From positions 19,656,167-19,720,166 of the forward strand of contig NC_052359.1 of NCBI RefSeq assembly GCF_009727055.1: 64,000 nucleotides of DNA. Direction: 5' to 3'. This document shows, one piece after another, positions 1 to 9,481 of the stretch; the stretch's first letter is position 1; every line of letters starts with the position of its first letter. The DNA is from Benincasa hispida (taxonomy: Eukaryota; Streptophyta; Magnoliopsida; Cucurbitales; Cucurbitaceae). Under the pieces are notes generated by a model. The model was given only the letters and a program-made list of their open reading frames with translations. It was not told the origin of the DNA and searched no databases. The translations under genes and the position numbers were made by a program.

Positions 1-19
1 CAATTGGGGGTTGTACATT

Positions 20-440
20 TAACTAAGCAAATAAATAACTAAGCGATTGTTTAAATAAATTGTGCTAAAATTACATATTGTACTGTACAATTGGTATTGT
101 ATAGAATATAAATAACTAAGCGATTATTTAGATAAATTTAGATGATCGTTATATCATTTCTGACTTTCAGACTTTTCATATGACCACCAACATAATTTCT
201 TTCGGACTCATCCCAATCCCCACCAAATCGTACAAAGATGCGAAGTAATGACATTGATCTACAATTGGATAAATAAGTCATTGATAAGTGAACGATCGTA
301 TACAAATTACTAAGCGATCGTGTACAAATTACTAAGCGATCGTGTATAATTTACCAAGCGAACATGTATAAATTACTAAGCAATCGTGTATAATTTACTA
401 AATGATCGCATAGTAATTTACTAAACGCATATTAAACGAT
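20..440. repeat. Array of about 22-bp units containing cgatcgt
   Basis: From about 288 to 430 the sequence repeats an imperfect 22-bp unit (cgatcgtgtacaaattacta followed by ag). Five to six units are readable, with increasing divergence to the right. Looser relatives (taactaagcgattgttta) occur near 40 and 110. The unit core resembles the cgatcg-rich motifs in the copia LTR and leader further right (36.8 kb, 44.0-44.4 kb), so this may be a fragment of a related retrotransposon. That link is inference. Confidence 0.7.
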
Positions 441-639
441 TGTGTTCAACAGATGCATTAATACGACTTACAGGGAAAAAAAACTAAATAAAATATTCCC
501 AAATGACCGATTTAATTTTTTTTTTTTTAAATGTAGCATACGGGACTAAATAAATAAATAAAAATCTCTTCAAGAGGCGCACTCGGATGGTGACAAAAAA
601 ACCCACCAATTTTACCTAAATAAGTTAGACACCACCCAT

Positions 640-913
640 TATCCCGAATTAACTCTCAAAACAACCCTCTATTTCTAATTCAGCGTCCCTCGCCACCCCA
701 TTACCAGCTACTGCATCCCTCCGCCGCTCGCAGCAGTCCGCCGCCGCTCCTACCTGAAGNAGCGTCTGCCCCCACCCTCCCAACGAACTCGCGGCACCTC
801 CCTCCCGCTCACACTCTCTCGCCTCTCCCTGCAATCAGAGTTACTTAACTCTCTTAGTCCTTAACCCTCACTGTTGGTGAGATCGCCACCGCTCATTTTT
901 CAGATCCAGCCCA
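640..913 (+). other. Probable 5' leader of the small membrane-protein gene
   Basis: This pyrimidine-rich, GC-richer block (664-835, many ccgccgctc and ccctcc runs) stands out from AT-rich surroundings, as plant 5' leaders often do. It ends near a possible donor (aag then gttttg, about 914). The 3' partner would be the acceptor tttgcag at 1315-1321, seven bases before the ATG. One ambiguous base (N) lies at 760. No convincing reading frame runs through it. The transcription start was not located. Confidence 0.45.
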
Positions 914-1321
914 AGGTTTTGCTTCTTTGTTTTATTTTTTAGTTGTTTCATTCTGTGCATCCACGAAGTATAAAATCAAAACTAGCACTATTCATCATTA
1001 TTATCATTATTTTGTTGATTTATTCTTCCATCAATGTTCAATTAATCCAAATTAAAACATAAAAATTAAAATGCTTCCAGAGTTGAGTTTGCTTGAATAT
1101 AGAAGAAAGTATCGACGCATAACTGATGTGAGGTGGCGTAAATTTATTTCTTGAATATAGAAGAATTATTTAAAATCTGTACTGAATCGAAATCCTCCCA
1201 AATTCAGGGGTTTCAAATAGTAAAACATGAACCTATCACGCCATGTACTTTGACCCTTTTGGAGGCTTGATTCTCCGAGTGCTGTAATTACTAAGATAGG
1301 CTATTTGCTCAATATTTGCAG
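914..1321 (+). other. Putative intron in the 5' leader
   Basis: The stretch between the CT-rich leader and the ATG is AT-rich and ends in a good acceptor (atatttgcag, ending at 1321) directly before aaggat-ATG. Introns close to the start codon are common in plant genes. The donor position (about 914) is a guess; the acceptor is the stronger half. Confidence 0.4.
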
Positions 1322-1327
1322 AAGGAT

Positions 1328-1820
1328 ATGGGAGGCAGAGGAGTCATTGGTGACAAATGGTCCATGAGGGTTCTCTGGGTCTGTGCTTTAGGAAGTGCAA
1401 TTGGTAAGCCCTTTTAGGGTAGACATGTTTGGGATTGATTTTGAAATGGTTAAAGTCACGTTTAAATCATTCAGAAACAATTTCGGTTGTATGTAATTTC
1501 AGTTTAGAAGTGCAAGATCAAATTCTAGATTGATTTGAATGATTAAATTAATGCTTAGGAGTGATTTTTAGTATGACAAAAGTATATGCACGTAATCTTC
1601 TTGTATATGAATATTTTCTAAGTAAATCTTCATCTAATTAATTAAGAGTAACATTCTTTATCTTCATAAAGGTATAACGAAGTTTCCTAACTTGATAATT
1701 ATTATCACTTGTCTAGGTTTGTATATGGTTGCTCAAGAAAGACAATTACAGAACAGGCAACGAATGCTGGCTGAGAGTCTGAAAGACGCGGAATCAGGAG
1801 GCAGTGGTGAAAATGTTTAG
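1328..1820 (+). CDS. Small single-pass membrane protein, 59 aa, two coding exons
   Basis: Exon 1 is 1328-1403 and exon 2 is 1717-1820, joined by a GT-AG intron of 313 bp (donor ggtaag, acceptor gtctag). The split codon is Gly, and the joined frame is 180 nt including the TAG stop. The protein starts MGGRGVIGDKWSMR, has one hydrophobic segment at residues 14-31, then a charged, Gln/Arg-rich tail (AQERQLQNRQRMLAESLKDA) that could form a short helix. I recognise the layout as a conserved small plant membrane protein of the kind usually called uncharacterised; organelle location is unknown. The clean splice sites, single frame and CT-rich leader support a real gene that ORF callers would miss because each exon is short. 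A diverged repeat lies in the intron. The longer open frame at 1804-2115 is a downstream shadow. Confidence 0.75.
1424..1576. mobile_element. MITE-like remnant inside the intron
   Basis: The intron segment starting catgtttgggattgatttt, followed by a motif like aaatggttaaagtcac, resembles the element at 6876-7094, whose left end reads catatttgagagtgatttt then ggttaaaatcac. The right side has aggagtgatttttagtatg. The terminal inverted repeat is eroded and no target duplication was found, so this is called by resemblance only. Confidence 0.4.
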
Positions 1821-2392
1821 GCACTTTAGGGCGTTGTCGGAATGTGAGCTCCATACTATCAAGATTTTGTCCTTTGCAAATTGCTTCCATCCCTTATGGT
1901 GGCTACAATTCAATACTGTGAGTTTCCAACATTGTGAAATAATTAGAGCCGTGTTTATTGGTGATGAGCTTGAATCTTATTTGAATTCATGGGATACAAT
2001 AATTATACTGAATCAGTTTCTAGTGGGCCAATTTGAGAAATGGGATTCAGAAACACACATCTCAGAAGTTCAAAAATTTCAAAAACGTGTTTTTAATGTT
2101 TTCATTAGTCAATAGACCTATGCATCTTCTCCTTTGATATCGTTCTTTAAGAGGTAGGGTATTACCTTTCCAACACCTCATCTTTCCTTGAAAGCCAATC
2201 TCTTTGTTACTCTGGATGAGTTTACAAGTATGATCGTTAAAGGAAGGAGGAACGCCTTGAGGCAGAGCATTGTACTTTAGAAATGGCAGCTCTATCTCTC
2301 CCTCTCAGCTCTTTCTTACTCCATGTTTGTCTTCACTAATCTCTCAACCGTGACCATAATAGATTTCTCCTCGATGTACCTGAATGGAAATC
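1821..2392. other. 3' flank, no clear gene
   Basis: After the TAG the sequence should contain the 3' untranslated region of the small gene. No canonical AATAAA close to the stop was identified with certainty. From about 2150 the composition becomes CT-rich (ctctatctctccctctcagc) and may already belong to the LINE remnant that is recognisable further right. Nothing else can be supported. Confidence 0.4.
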
Positions 2393-2545
2393 TGATTTAA
2401 ACAACTTTGTCTTCTAGCAAAATCTTTGGTGCTGGTTAATGCTCAAGAGTCAAGACTCATCCCCCCTCCCCCTCTGATTTAAACGACATTGTCTTCTAGC
2501 AAAATCTATGGCGCTGGTCAATACTCAAGACTCATCCCCCCCACC
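2393..2545 (+). repeat. Diverged tandem duplication
   Basis: A segment beginning gatttaaacaactttgtc at about 2393 recurs at about 2477 as gatttaaacgacattgtc. Both continue through cttctagcaaaatct and end in ctcaaga...ctcatccccc. The unit is roughly 84 bp with scattered substitutions. Function unknown; probably a local slippage or transposon scar. Confidence 0.65.
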
Positions 2546-2729
2546 CACCTACCCATCTTTTATCTCATCACTAAACTCTTCCCCATTTTATGCACAAAAC
2601 CAATGGATCCCTGACCTTTTTTTTATTTTAGCAGTCACAGAATTCATTAGAGAAAGTAAACCCTTCTTATTAGTTAAACCAATTCCTAACCATTCTTCTC
2701 CACAAGCTCATATCTAAGGAAAACCAAAT

Positions 2730-3040
2730 TCTTCCCATGGGAAATTGCTCATTGCCCCATCAAAACTCATGAAAAGCTTCAACGTCGTCTGCATTACATC
2801 GCTTCCTCTCTTGCTTTTTTTGACTTACTACTATGGACAAACCTTGTGAGTGCCTTTGAATGGACGGCTTCCTTTCCCAGTTAAGCTCACCTCCTTGCTT
2901 CCACTCTATCAGTGCATCCTTTTAAGAATGAGGAGCTATCTTTGGGTTAACTTCATCAAAGCCTTCTTTTTGGTCATGGAACGAACGAAACCATTGAACC
3001 ATTTGGAGCAAGGAAAGGCCTTTTGTTCATCTGTTGGATA
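2730..3040 (+). mobile_element. Degraded LINE 3' ORF fragment
   Basis: In one frame the stretch near 2745-2880 reads CPIKTHEKLQRRLHYIASS, then LLLWTNLVSAFEWTASFP. In a shifted frame it continues LWVNFIKAFFLVMERTK. This order (THEKLQRR, then a Phe-x-Trp segment, then a Trp/Glu-Arg-rich motif) is what I know from the C-terminal region of plant L1-like LINE ORF2. At least one frameshift and stop break it. No poly-A tail or boundary was found, so extent and family are uncertain. Confidence 0.5.
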
Positions 3041-3227
3041 GTATCACATACTTGCTATATCTGGGTGTAAATTGTTACCTTTTTCTAAATCTTACTTTTG
3101 TATCTCTTACTACCAGTTGGAGAAGTTCAATTTTTGTCTTTTTTAAGTCTCGAATCTCAATGCTTGTTTGACATTCTATATGGATTTTCACTTCCAAAGT
3201 AGTTTTGAAACTTTCTTAAGTTCAAGG

Positions 3228-3495
3228 ATAAGCATATATATATATATATATGTACATACAGACATACATATACTTACATATATATATATATGTAGTACAA
3301 GTACAACTAGGGGGCGGGGAAGAAACAGTGTGATAACATACATATATAGACATACAGACATGGACAGAGATACATACACGTACATATATACATACATTCA
3401 TACATACATATACATATATTCATACATACATATATCTATCTCTATATATATGGTACAAGTACAACTAGGGGGCGGGGAAGAAACAGTGTGATAAT
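3228..3495. repeat. AT/ATAC microsatellite with a duplicated segment
   Basis: Runs of tatata and tacata surround two copies of a unique sequence, gtacaactagggggcggggaa and its continuation agaaacagtgtgataa, at about 3299 and 3457, giving a period near 158 bp. Open frames across it (107 and 69 residues on the two strands) are Ile/Tyr/Thr low-complexity and are not genes. Confidence 0.8.
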
Positions 3496-3622
3496 GAATT
3501 GAAATGGTGTGATAGTTCAATTTTTGTCTTTGGTATCGATGCTGGTTCGACATTGTAATGGATTTCTACTTCCAAGGTAGTTTTGAAGAGAGATTCTATA
3601 TATGTATATATAATTTAATCTT

Positions 3623-4888
3623 GGGCTAGATGCACTTTTTGTCCACCACGTTTGGAGTTGATGTCTTTTTGATACTTGAGGTTACAAAACATATACTTTA
3701 GTCTCTAGATTTGCAAAATGATTCTAAATGGGCCCTAACTTAACTTTAAACTAATGGACTATTGATTGGACAATTAAGTATTGACGTGGATGGGATGACA
3801 AGTCTACTACATTTAACTACTTGACAAAATCTATTTAATTGGTTGGAAATAAATTGAAATTTTTATTTTTAAAAAATAAACTAATAAGTGAAAATTAAAA
3901 TTGTTTAAAGTATATTAAAAGAATCTAAACCAATTCTAAATTAGATTTTCTCCAACGATTTTTTACTACGCCTTCTACAATTTCTCCTTCTACCCCTTCT
4001 ACAAATTTTCCTAGTCAAAATATGGTGTACCATGACTCTTATTAGCATACCTTCTTTTCATCTTCTGGCCTAATCTAAATCGATTTGTTAGTGGTTCAAT
4101 TTGACACCTCAGAAATCACATTCAAGACTTGAGAGGCATAGCTTGGATGTGAATATTTGTCCCTCTGCTGGTTTAATAAAGGTATGCTAGAAGACTAATC
4201 AGTTTATGGATTTCAAGATCCTTTCATAGATTGAAAGCATAAAAGTGGATATTGTAGGTAGAGGCTTACTTTAGATTTAGAAGGCTAGCTACAGAGAAAA
4301 ACTACCAAATGCCAATATCCAACTGTAAGGAACTTGCAAACCAAAATCATCTATCATTATCGAACTCCAACATCCAGTTATGTTCCCTTTTCTTGAAATT
4401 TCATTTGACAGCTAAAAATTTTCTGGAGCTTCCAACAACAATATAAAATTGATTTAGATTAGGGTTGAAGATGAAACGAAGGTACACTAGTTTGAGTTGA
4501 TTGCGTATGGCAGATGGCATCAATGGTATACTAACAATTCTTACTTTTGGCAAGGTGGAGAAAATATAATTTAGGGTTGGTTTAGATTCTTTTAATGTAC
4601 TTTAACCAATTTTAATTTCACTTATTAGTTTATTTTTTTTTAAAAAAAATAAAATTTCAATTTATTTACCAATCAATCTAATATATTTTACCATGTAGTT
4701 AACCGAAGAAGCATTGTCATTCCATTCATGTCTCAACACTTAGGTCCAGTCAACATTCCGTTAGTTTGAAGTTAAGTTGGAGACCATTTAGAATTTGTAA
4801 ACTTGATAGACTAAAGTATATGTTTTGAAATTTCAGGAACCAAATAGATATTGACTTCAAACTTGGGAGGCTAAGAATGCATTTTGCC
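3623..4888. mobile_element. Long-TIR foldback element (MULE-like), non-autonomous
   Basis: The two ends are inverted copies of about 335 bp (3623-3957 and about 4554-4888), roughly 70-80 percent alike by eye; for example cttattagtttattttttt on the right mirrors ataaactaataagtg on the left. The termini read GGGCTAGATGCAC and, reversed, GGCAAAATGCATTC. The element is flanked by a perfect 10-bp direct repeat, atttaatctt, at 3613-3622 and 4889-4898. A 9-10 bp target duplication plus long TIRs is typical of Mutator-like elements. The 600-bp centre has no transposase frame. No MURA similarity was seen, so the superfamily is inferred from structure. Confidence 0.85.
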
Positions 4889-4898
4889 ATTTAATCTT

Positions 4899-5588
4899 TT
4901 ATCTTTCCATTACATTTCCTGTTCTAAAAGTTCGTTATCAAATCACGAACTAAATGGACCTTTAGTCGGGTATGATTTCAAATTTATTTTTATGTATGAA
5001 TTATGCTGATTGAGTTTAAAGTTATCTTTCACTTGAATCACTATTTAGCTTCTCTAAAGAACTTCTTACACTCTCGTGGTAAACATCTATAGTAATCTGT
5101 TTGCATAGTAAGTTAGGCATGCTATTTAGTCCTTCAATTGTTAGAATACCATAACAATTTATTCTCAGCTGCTAAGATCTAAAAAGTCATATGCTTTTGT
5201 TGAGTTTGATATGATGCATACACATCAATTAAATCTAACAATGTAGAGGAGATTAGAATTTGAATATTTAATTTTTAGAACAGACGACTATGCTTTAACA
5301 AGTTGAGTTATATTCATGTTGGTTTAATTACATAAGTATAATTCAAAATTTATAAACATAATATGGAAAGATTTCAAATTAGTGATTAAATAGACAACGT
5401 TAAGCACAAAAATTGTTCTTAGAATTTGTACATTTTCTTCCCTTATGTAACAATCCCATTAGAATAAAGACGTAATCTGTCCATAACAACAAGAATTTCA
5501 TGACTACTAGATTCCTGGAAAATAAAACCAAACAAATTGCGTTTACTTTACCTTCCCAAAACGCTTCCAACTTCACTTCCCTTCCCTC
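4899..5588. other. AT-rich intergenic region upstream of the secreted repeat gene
   Basis: No reading frame, repeat or RNA gene could be supported. The last about 100 bases before the TATA box become CT-rich (cttccaacttcacttccctt), a common feature of plant core promoters. Regulatory motifs further upstream cannot be identified from sequence alone. Confidence 0.5.
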
Positions 5589-5589
5589 T

Positions 5590-5600
5590 TATATATAAAA
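5590..5600 (+). promoter_or_regulatory. TATA box
   Basis: tatatataaaa lies 59-69 bases before the ATG, within a CT-rich stretch. Spacing of about 30 bases would put the transcript start near 5625-5632, giving a short leader (atccaaaccatcaaatttcc) that ends in an excellent plant start context (aaaaaaccATGGCT). Confidence 0.75.
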
Positions 5601-5658
5601 ACCCCTATTCATCTTCACGTCACACTCATCCAAACCATCAAATTTCCACCAAAAAACC

Positions 5659-6372
5659 ATGGCTTCCCTCAAATATATCCTTCTCTGTCCCTTTCTTTTC
5701 CTATGCTTAAGCTACACCTTTGCCAATGGAGTCTTCAACTCCAATGACGGATCTATTCCCGGTCCCAGGGCTTGGCCAATACCCGACCCAAGTGCTGGTC
5801 CAGGAGTCGACAGAGGGGTAAGCAATGTCAAGGCTGGTCCAAGACCCGGACCGAGAGCAGGCCTAGGAATAGAGGGAGGGGTAAACAATATTGGTGCTGG
5901 TCCAAGATCCGGACCGAAAGCTGGCCTAGGAGTCGAGGGAGAAGTAAGCAATGTTGGTGCTGGTCCGAGAGCCGGACAGAAAGCCGGCTCAGGACCTAAG
6001 TTAGGGGTAAGTGGCATGGGTGCTGGTCCGAGAGCCGGGCGAAAAGGTGTTGATCCGATTGTTAATGGAGTTGGAGTCAGAGTTGGGCACAATTCAGAAT
6101 CTTATCCTCCAGGCTTTGGGCCAAGGCCAGTGACAGGGTATTGGCCTAAGCCAAGAATAGAACGGTACGATGATTGCATGTTGGGCTATGTTTGTCCAGC
6201 AAATGAATGCAGCAAATTTGAGTATGAACCTTGCGAATCTTATCACTTTCATCCAATGATGGCTTCTACGGACCTTCACGAAGTTGACATCAATTGGGCC
6301 AAAGGTAAGCCTGTTGCAACGGCCCAACATGCCGGATCTGGACCAGTTATTCACATCGACTCAACCCACTAA
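5659..6372 (+). CDS. Secreted Gly/Pro/Arg-rich repeat protein with Cys tail, 237 aa
   Basis: This intronless frame begins with a clear signal peptide (MASLKYILLCPFLFLCLSYT, cleavage probably after TFA, about residue 22). Residues 33-140 hold four to five imperfect repeats of about 21 residues with the core GAGPRxGxKAGxGxEGxVxN. The tail (residues 150-237) is not repetitive and carries four cysteines at about 173, 179, 184 and 192 (C-x5-C-x4-C-x7-C), then an acidic/His-rich end. Start choice: first ATG, ideal context, TATA box 59-69 bases upstream, followed by a hydrophobic leader. It resembles cell-wall or secreted structural proteins, or a repeat precursor processed into peptides, but I do not recognise the family. 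The basic PR pairs between repeats are worth noting. The 126-residue minus-strand frame at 5712-6092 is its mirror. Confidence 0.8.
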   Translation: MASLKYILLCPFLFLCLSYTFANGVFNSNDGSIPGPRAWPIPDPSAGPGVDRGVSNVKAGPRPGPRAGLGIEGGVNNIGAGPRSGPKAGLGVEGEVSNVGAGPRAGQKAGSGPKLGVSGMGAGPRAGRKGVDPIVNGVGVRVGHNSESYPPGFGPRPVTGYWPKPRIERYDDCMLGYVCPANECSKFEYEPCESYHFHPMMASTDLHEVDINWAKGKPVATAQHAGSGPVIHIDSTH

Positions 6373-6875
6373 GAAGGCCCAAAATGGTGTCGAATTAAAC
6401 GTTTTCATTGCCATCTCCTTTCAATCATGCAATATTAAATAATCTTATTTTACCTCTTAAATAATAAAGAAAAAGAAGCTTTAAAGAAAAATAAAATAAA
6501 TTTGCAATATTTACTACAATCTTGTTTAATATTTTGGAGTCCACTGCTCTATTCTCTTCCATCATTTATATATCACGGTTGTTAAACTACACGATACTTT
6601 TTCTATAAACAAGTNACACTTCTGATTTATAGCATATAATAATATATTAATCTATATTTATATTTGATGCTAGTAATGGCATAAAAGGAAACTTAAATCC
6701 ATATAAAATTTGCAAATGTTTCATAATTTTAAAGTTTGTATAGTTATTTGATCAATTTTTTTTGTAAGAAACAAACTAATATCGAATTATATATATATTC
6801 AAACTAATATCACAAATTATAGTTTGGTCATCTTTATTACTTTTAGTTATATATCATTGCATCTAAAATTATTAG
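6373..6875. other. 3' flank of the repeat gene
   Basis: A probable polyadenylation signal AATAAA occurs at 6463-6468, about 90 bases after the stop. One N base lies at 6615. The rest is AT-rich with no supportable feature. Confidence 0.5.
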
Positions 6876-7094
6876 CATATTTGAGAGTGATTTTGACATG
6901 GTTAAAATCACTTTTGTTAATCTCAAAATTACTCTGAAAATGCTTTTAATAATTCAAAATAGTATGAAAATTACATTAAAAAGTGTAAAATTTAATATTG
7001 AATTGATTTTAAATGATCGTTAAAATTATGTTTTAGAGTGACTTTAAACCTAATAAAAGTGATTTGAACCATTTAAAAATTACTCCCAAATATG
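6876..7094. mobile_element. MITE, about 220 bp
   Basis: The left end catatttgagagtgatttt (continuing gacatggttaaaatcac) is matched in reverse by the right end gtgatttgaaccatttaaaa (continuing attactcccaaatatg), giving an imperfect terminal inverted repeat of about 36 bp. The centre is AT-rich and non-coding. The target duplication is unclear, so the superfamily is not assigned. A related remnant lies in the intron at 1424-1576. Confidence 0.65.
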
Positions 7095-7636
7095 TATTAT
7101 GTAAATAAGTTTTAGATTGACCAGTTTACAATCAATTTGTTAATGATGTTAATGATGTTAATGACATGAAGTATATAAAAATACAATTCAAAAGGTTGAA
7201 TAGACATAGTTAAAGTTTTTTAAAATTAATGGACTAAATTTGACACAGCTATAAAAGTTTTAAGGAAACTAAAGGGAGTTGTTTGTGAAGAGAACGTTGA
7301 TATTATTATGCAAATTCCTATTAGTTTACAAAAGTCAAATCAAATTCCTATCAGTCTACAAATATCTCAAATCATTGGATTTCACATTTTGATTAAGGAA
7401 ATGCTTAGAATGATTATTGTTAAATTTCGCTTGAAATTCAAGTACCAAATGGGAGAATTTCGTTTTTCCTCATTTCGATGGAAATTTCAAAATTTGAATT
7501 ATACTATAAAACCTTAAGATTTTAAAAATATCGTACAAAAATATCAATATATTGAACACAATATTGATGAAATTTGGGATTATAGGAGAAAAATTGTAGT
7601 GTTGTATGATTTCATGACTAATTAAAGATTTGAAGA
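7095..7636. other. AT-rich intergenic sequence
   Basis: No gene seen. It includes a short direct repeat (gttaatgat repeated near 7140-7165 and caaattcctat near 7310 and 7342). The last five bases, gaaga (7632-7636), are the left target duplication of the Athila element. Confidence 0.5.
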
Positions 7637-9315
7637 TGATAACGGGCAGAAATGCACGTTATCATAGTGCTAAGTTCTTAAACAATGTTGGCTTGCATTG
7701 ATAAAATGTGTAAGATTGCATCCAAAAAACATTAAGTTTATTACATTGTGGTCGTATGCGTTCATCGCATAGGAACAGTTGATTTTTGTATTTTTATCCA
7801 GAATATGTGTTGACGCAAGACGGAAATTGCAATCATAGGAAATCATTGATCGAACGCAGCATTACTGCAAGGCTTTGCGGTGATTGTGTTCGCAAACATT
7901 TGCTCAAAAAGGATTACCGCAACTTGGTCGACGCAATTTGGTGGGCGCATCTGGGTGAAAGGCATAATTAATCACGATGGGACAGAAAGCTGATGACAGT
8001 CGAATCCGAATTAAGTTGACAGCCTCTAATGATAACAAGTACATTCAGCTTTTTGGTGACAAATATTCGGCGCATCAGTCAAGGAATTAAAGCCATCCCA
8101 TCTGTGCAATCATGAGAGAGAAGCCGCCTTTCACCCTGGAAGTTCTATAAATACCGAAGGCATCCTTCAGAAAAGGGGTTCACGAGTTCACCATCTCACG
8201 AGTTCACAAGTTCTGTTCATAGTTTAGCCTTGTTCTTAGATTTTCTTTTACTTTAAGACGAACGCGAGAGAAGGAGGTCGTGCCGACAGATCGTTCCGGT
8301 AAGCTTGGGAGAGCACCGGAAGCTTCAAGATGAGAGAGGGCTGACTTCTACTGAAGCAGGAATATCTTTTGAACTGAATAGAGATTGCCAGTGTAAAACC
8401 CTCGGTCAGCAAGGGATTACTACCAGGCTCTCTACCTTTATCTTCCATTGTTATTTTGTATTCAACTCATTTATAGAAATGAGATTTACTTCTCTATATC
8501 TGTTCACTCTTTGTTATTTACGCATGAGTAGCTAAATCTGTTGAATGGGTTGAGAAGCACTTAGCTAGCTTAACTGGGGATCTTCATTCTATGCGATTAT
8601 CTTGTATTATGTATGCTTCATTCATCCATTAGAGATACTCGGGAGGGTAGTCTAAGGACAGGATCTAGGCTTGGGAAGGTTAGGTCAGAATCTAGGCTCG
8701 GGAGAGTCAGTTTAGAACGCATAATCAAGAGATAGGAGCTTAGGAATAAGCACTGTTTGCTATTAACGCATTGCATGCATCCTAGAGATAGGATATGATT
8801 GTGTGCGGTTGCTTTTGTGCATCTTGCATCATCGCATAGAAAAAGAGTAGAGACTTAGGAATAAGCTCTATGGACATTTTTGCATTCAACCCATGCGTCC
8901 TAGACTTAGGAGCATCGCATTTGCATTGGAAAATGACTTGCTGTGCATGGTTGTAGCATGATCGCATAGTCTGACGAATTCCTAAGTAACGTTAGCTAAA
9001 GACTTTCTCAACCCATTCATCCGCATACTCAGTGCATCTATCACACAATCATACTTTTCTCAAATCCACCGCATTTGTTTATTTTTCATTACCGCAATCA
9101 ACAAACAAACCAACAATTAATTGAGTTATCGGTTATCGCAAAGTTTTCTAAAAATTACCACCGTAACCTGTTTTCACAAGTCTCTGAGTTCGACCCTGGA
9201 CTTACCAGGAACTCAGTGGGGTTTACACTTGGATTCCATTGAGAAAACTTGAGTGCTCAACGCATTTTCATCATCGCATCTCATCCACAATTTCACATCA
9301 TAAAATAACGCATCA
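7637..9315 (+). repeat. 5' LTR of the Athila element (1679 bp)
   Basis: It begins TGATAACGGG and ends ATAACGCATCA. A tract starting near 8400 and ending near 9000 is rich in cgcat and contains gagagtc motifs. Compared with the 3' LTR, about 293 bp at roughly 8543-8835 are present only here. The motif gagttcgaccctggacttac (about 9187) also occurs, diverged, in the solo LTR at 31991-34134, showing the two families are related. Confidence 0.95.
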
Positions 9316-9321
9316 AGTTTT

Positions 9322-9339
9322 TGGCGCCATTGCAAGGAC
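9322..9339 (+). other. Primer binding site, tRNA-Asp type
   Basis: tggcgccattgcaaggac follows the LTR after six bases. It is a slightly diverged version of the sequence complementary to the 3' end of plant tRNA-Asp, the usual primer of Athila elements. Identification rests on remembered consensus. Confidence 0.8.
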
Positions 9340-9481
9340 TTCGGCAAAATAGTGTGCTAACTGTAATTTTTTGGATTTCCTAGCAGACTCTCAATCTCTG
9401 GCGAATTATGATCCGGAGATTGAGAGGATGTTCAGAAAGAGATTAAGAGACTGCCAATAACAACAGTCAGATAAAGAAGAG

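Noticed and set aside
649..834. 61-residue minus-strand frame
   Set aside because: It contains an N, lies in the CT-rich leader of the plus-strand gene and has no recognisable features.
1804..2115. 103-residue frame downstream of the small gene
   Set aside because: It overlaps the last codons of the real exon in another frame, has no recognised family and runs into the 3' flank.
3168..3491. 107-residue frame with Ile/Tyr/Thr repeats
   Set aside because: It is a translation of the AT/ATAC microsatellite; the opposite strand gives a similar frame.
5712..6092. 126-residue minus-strand Pro-rich frame
   Set aside because: Mirror of the GC-rich repeat part of the secreted protein gene, with no start context or signal peptide.
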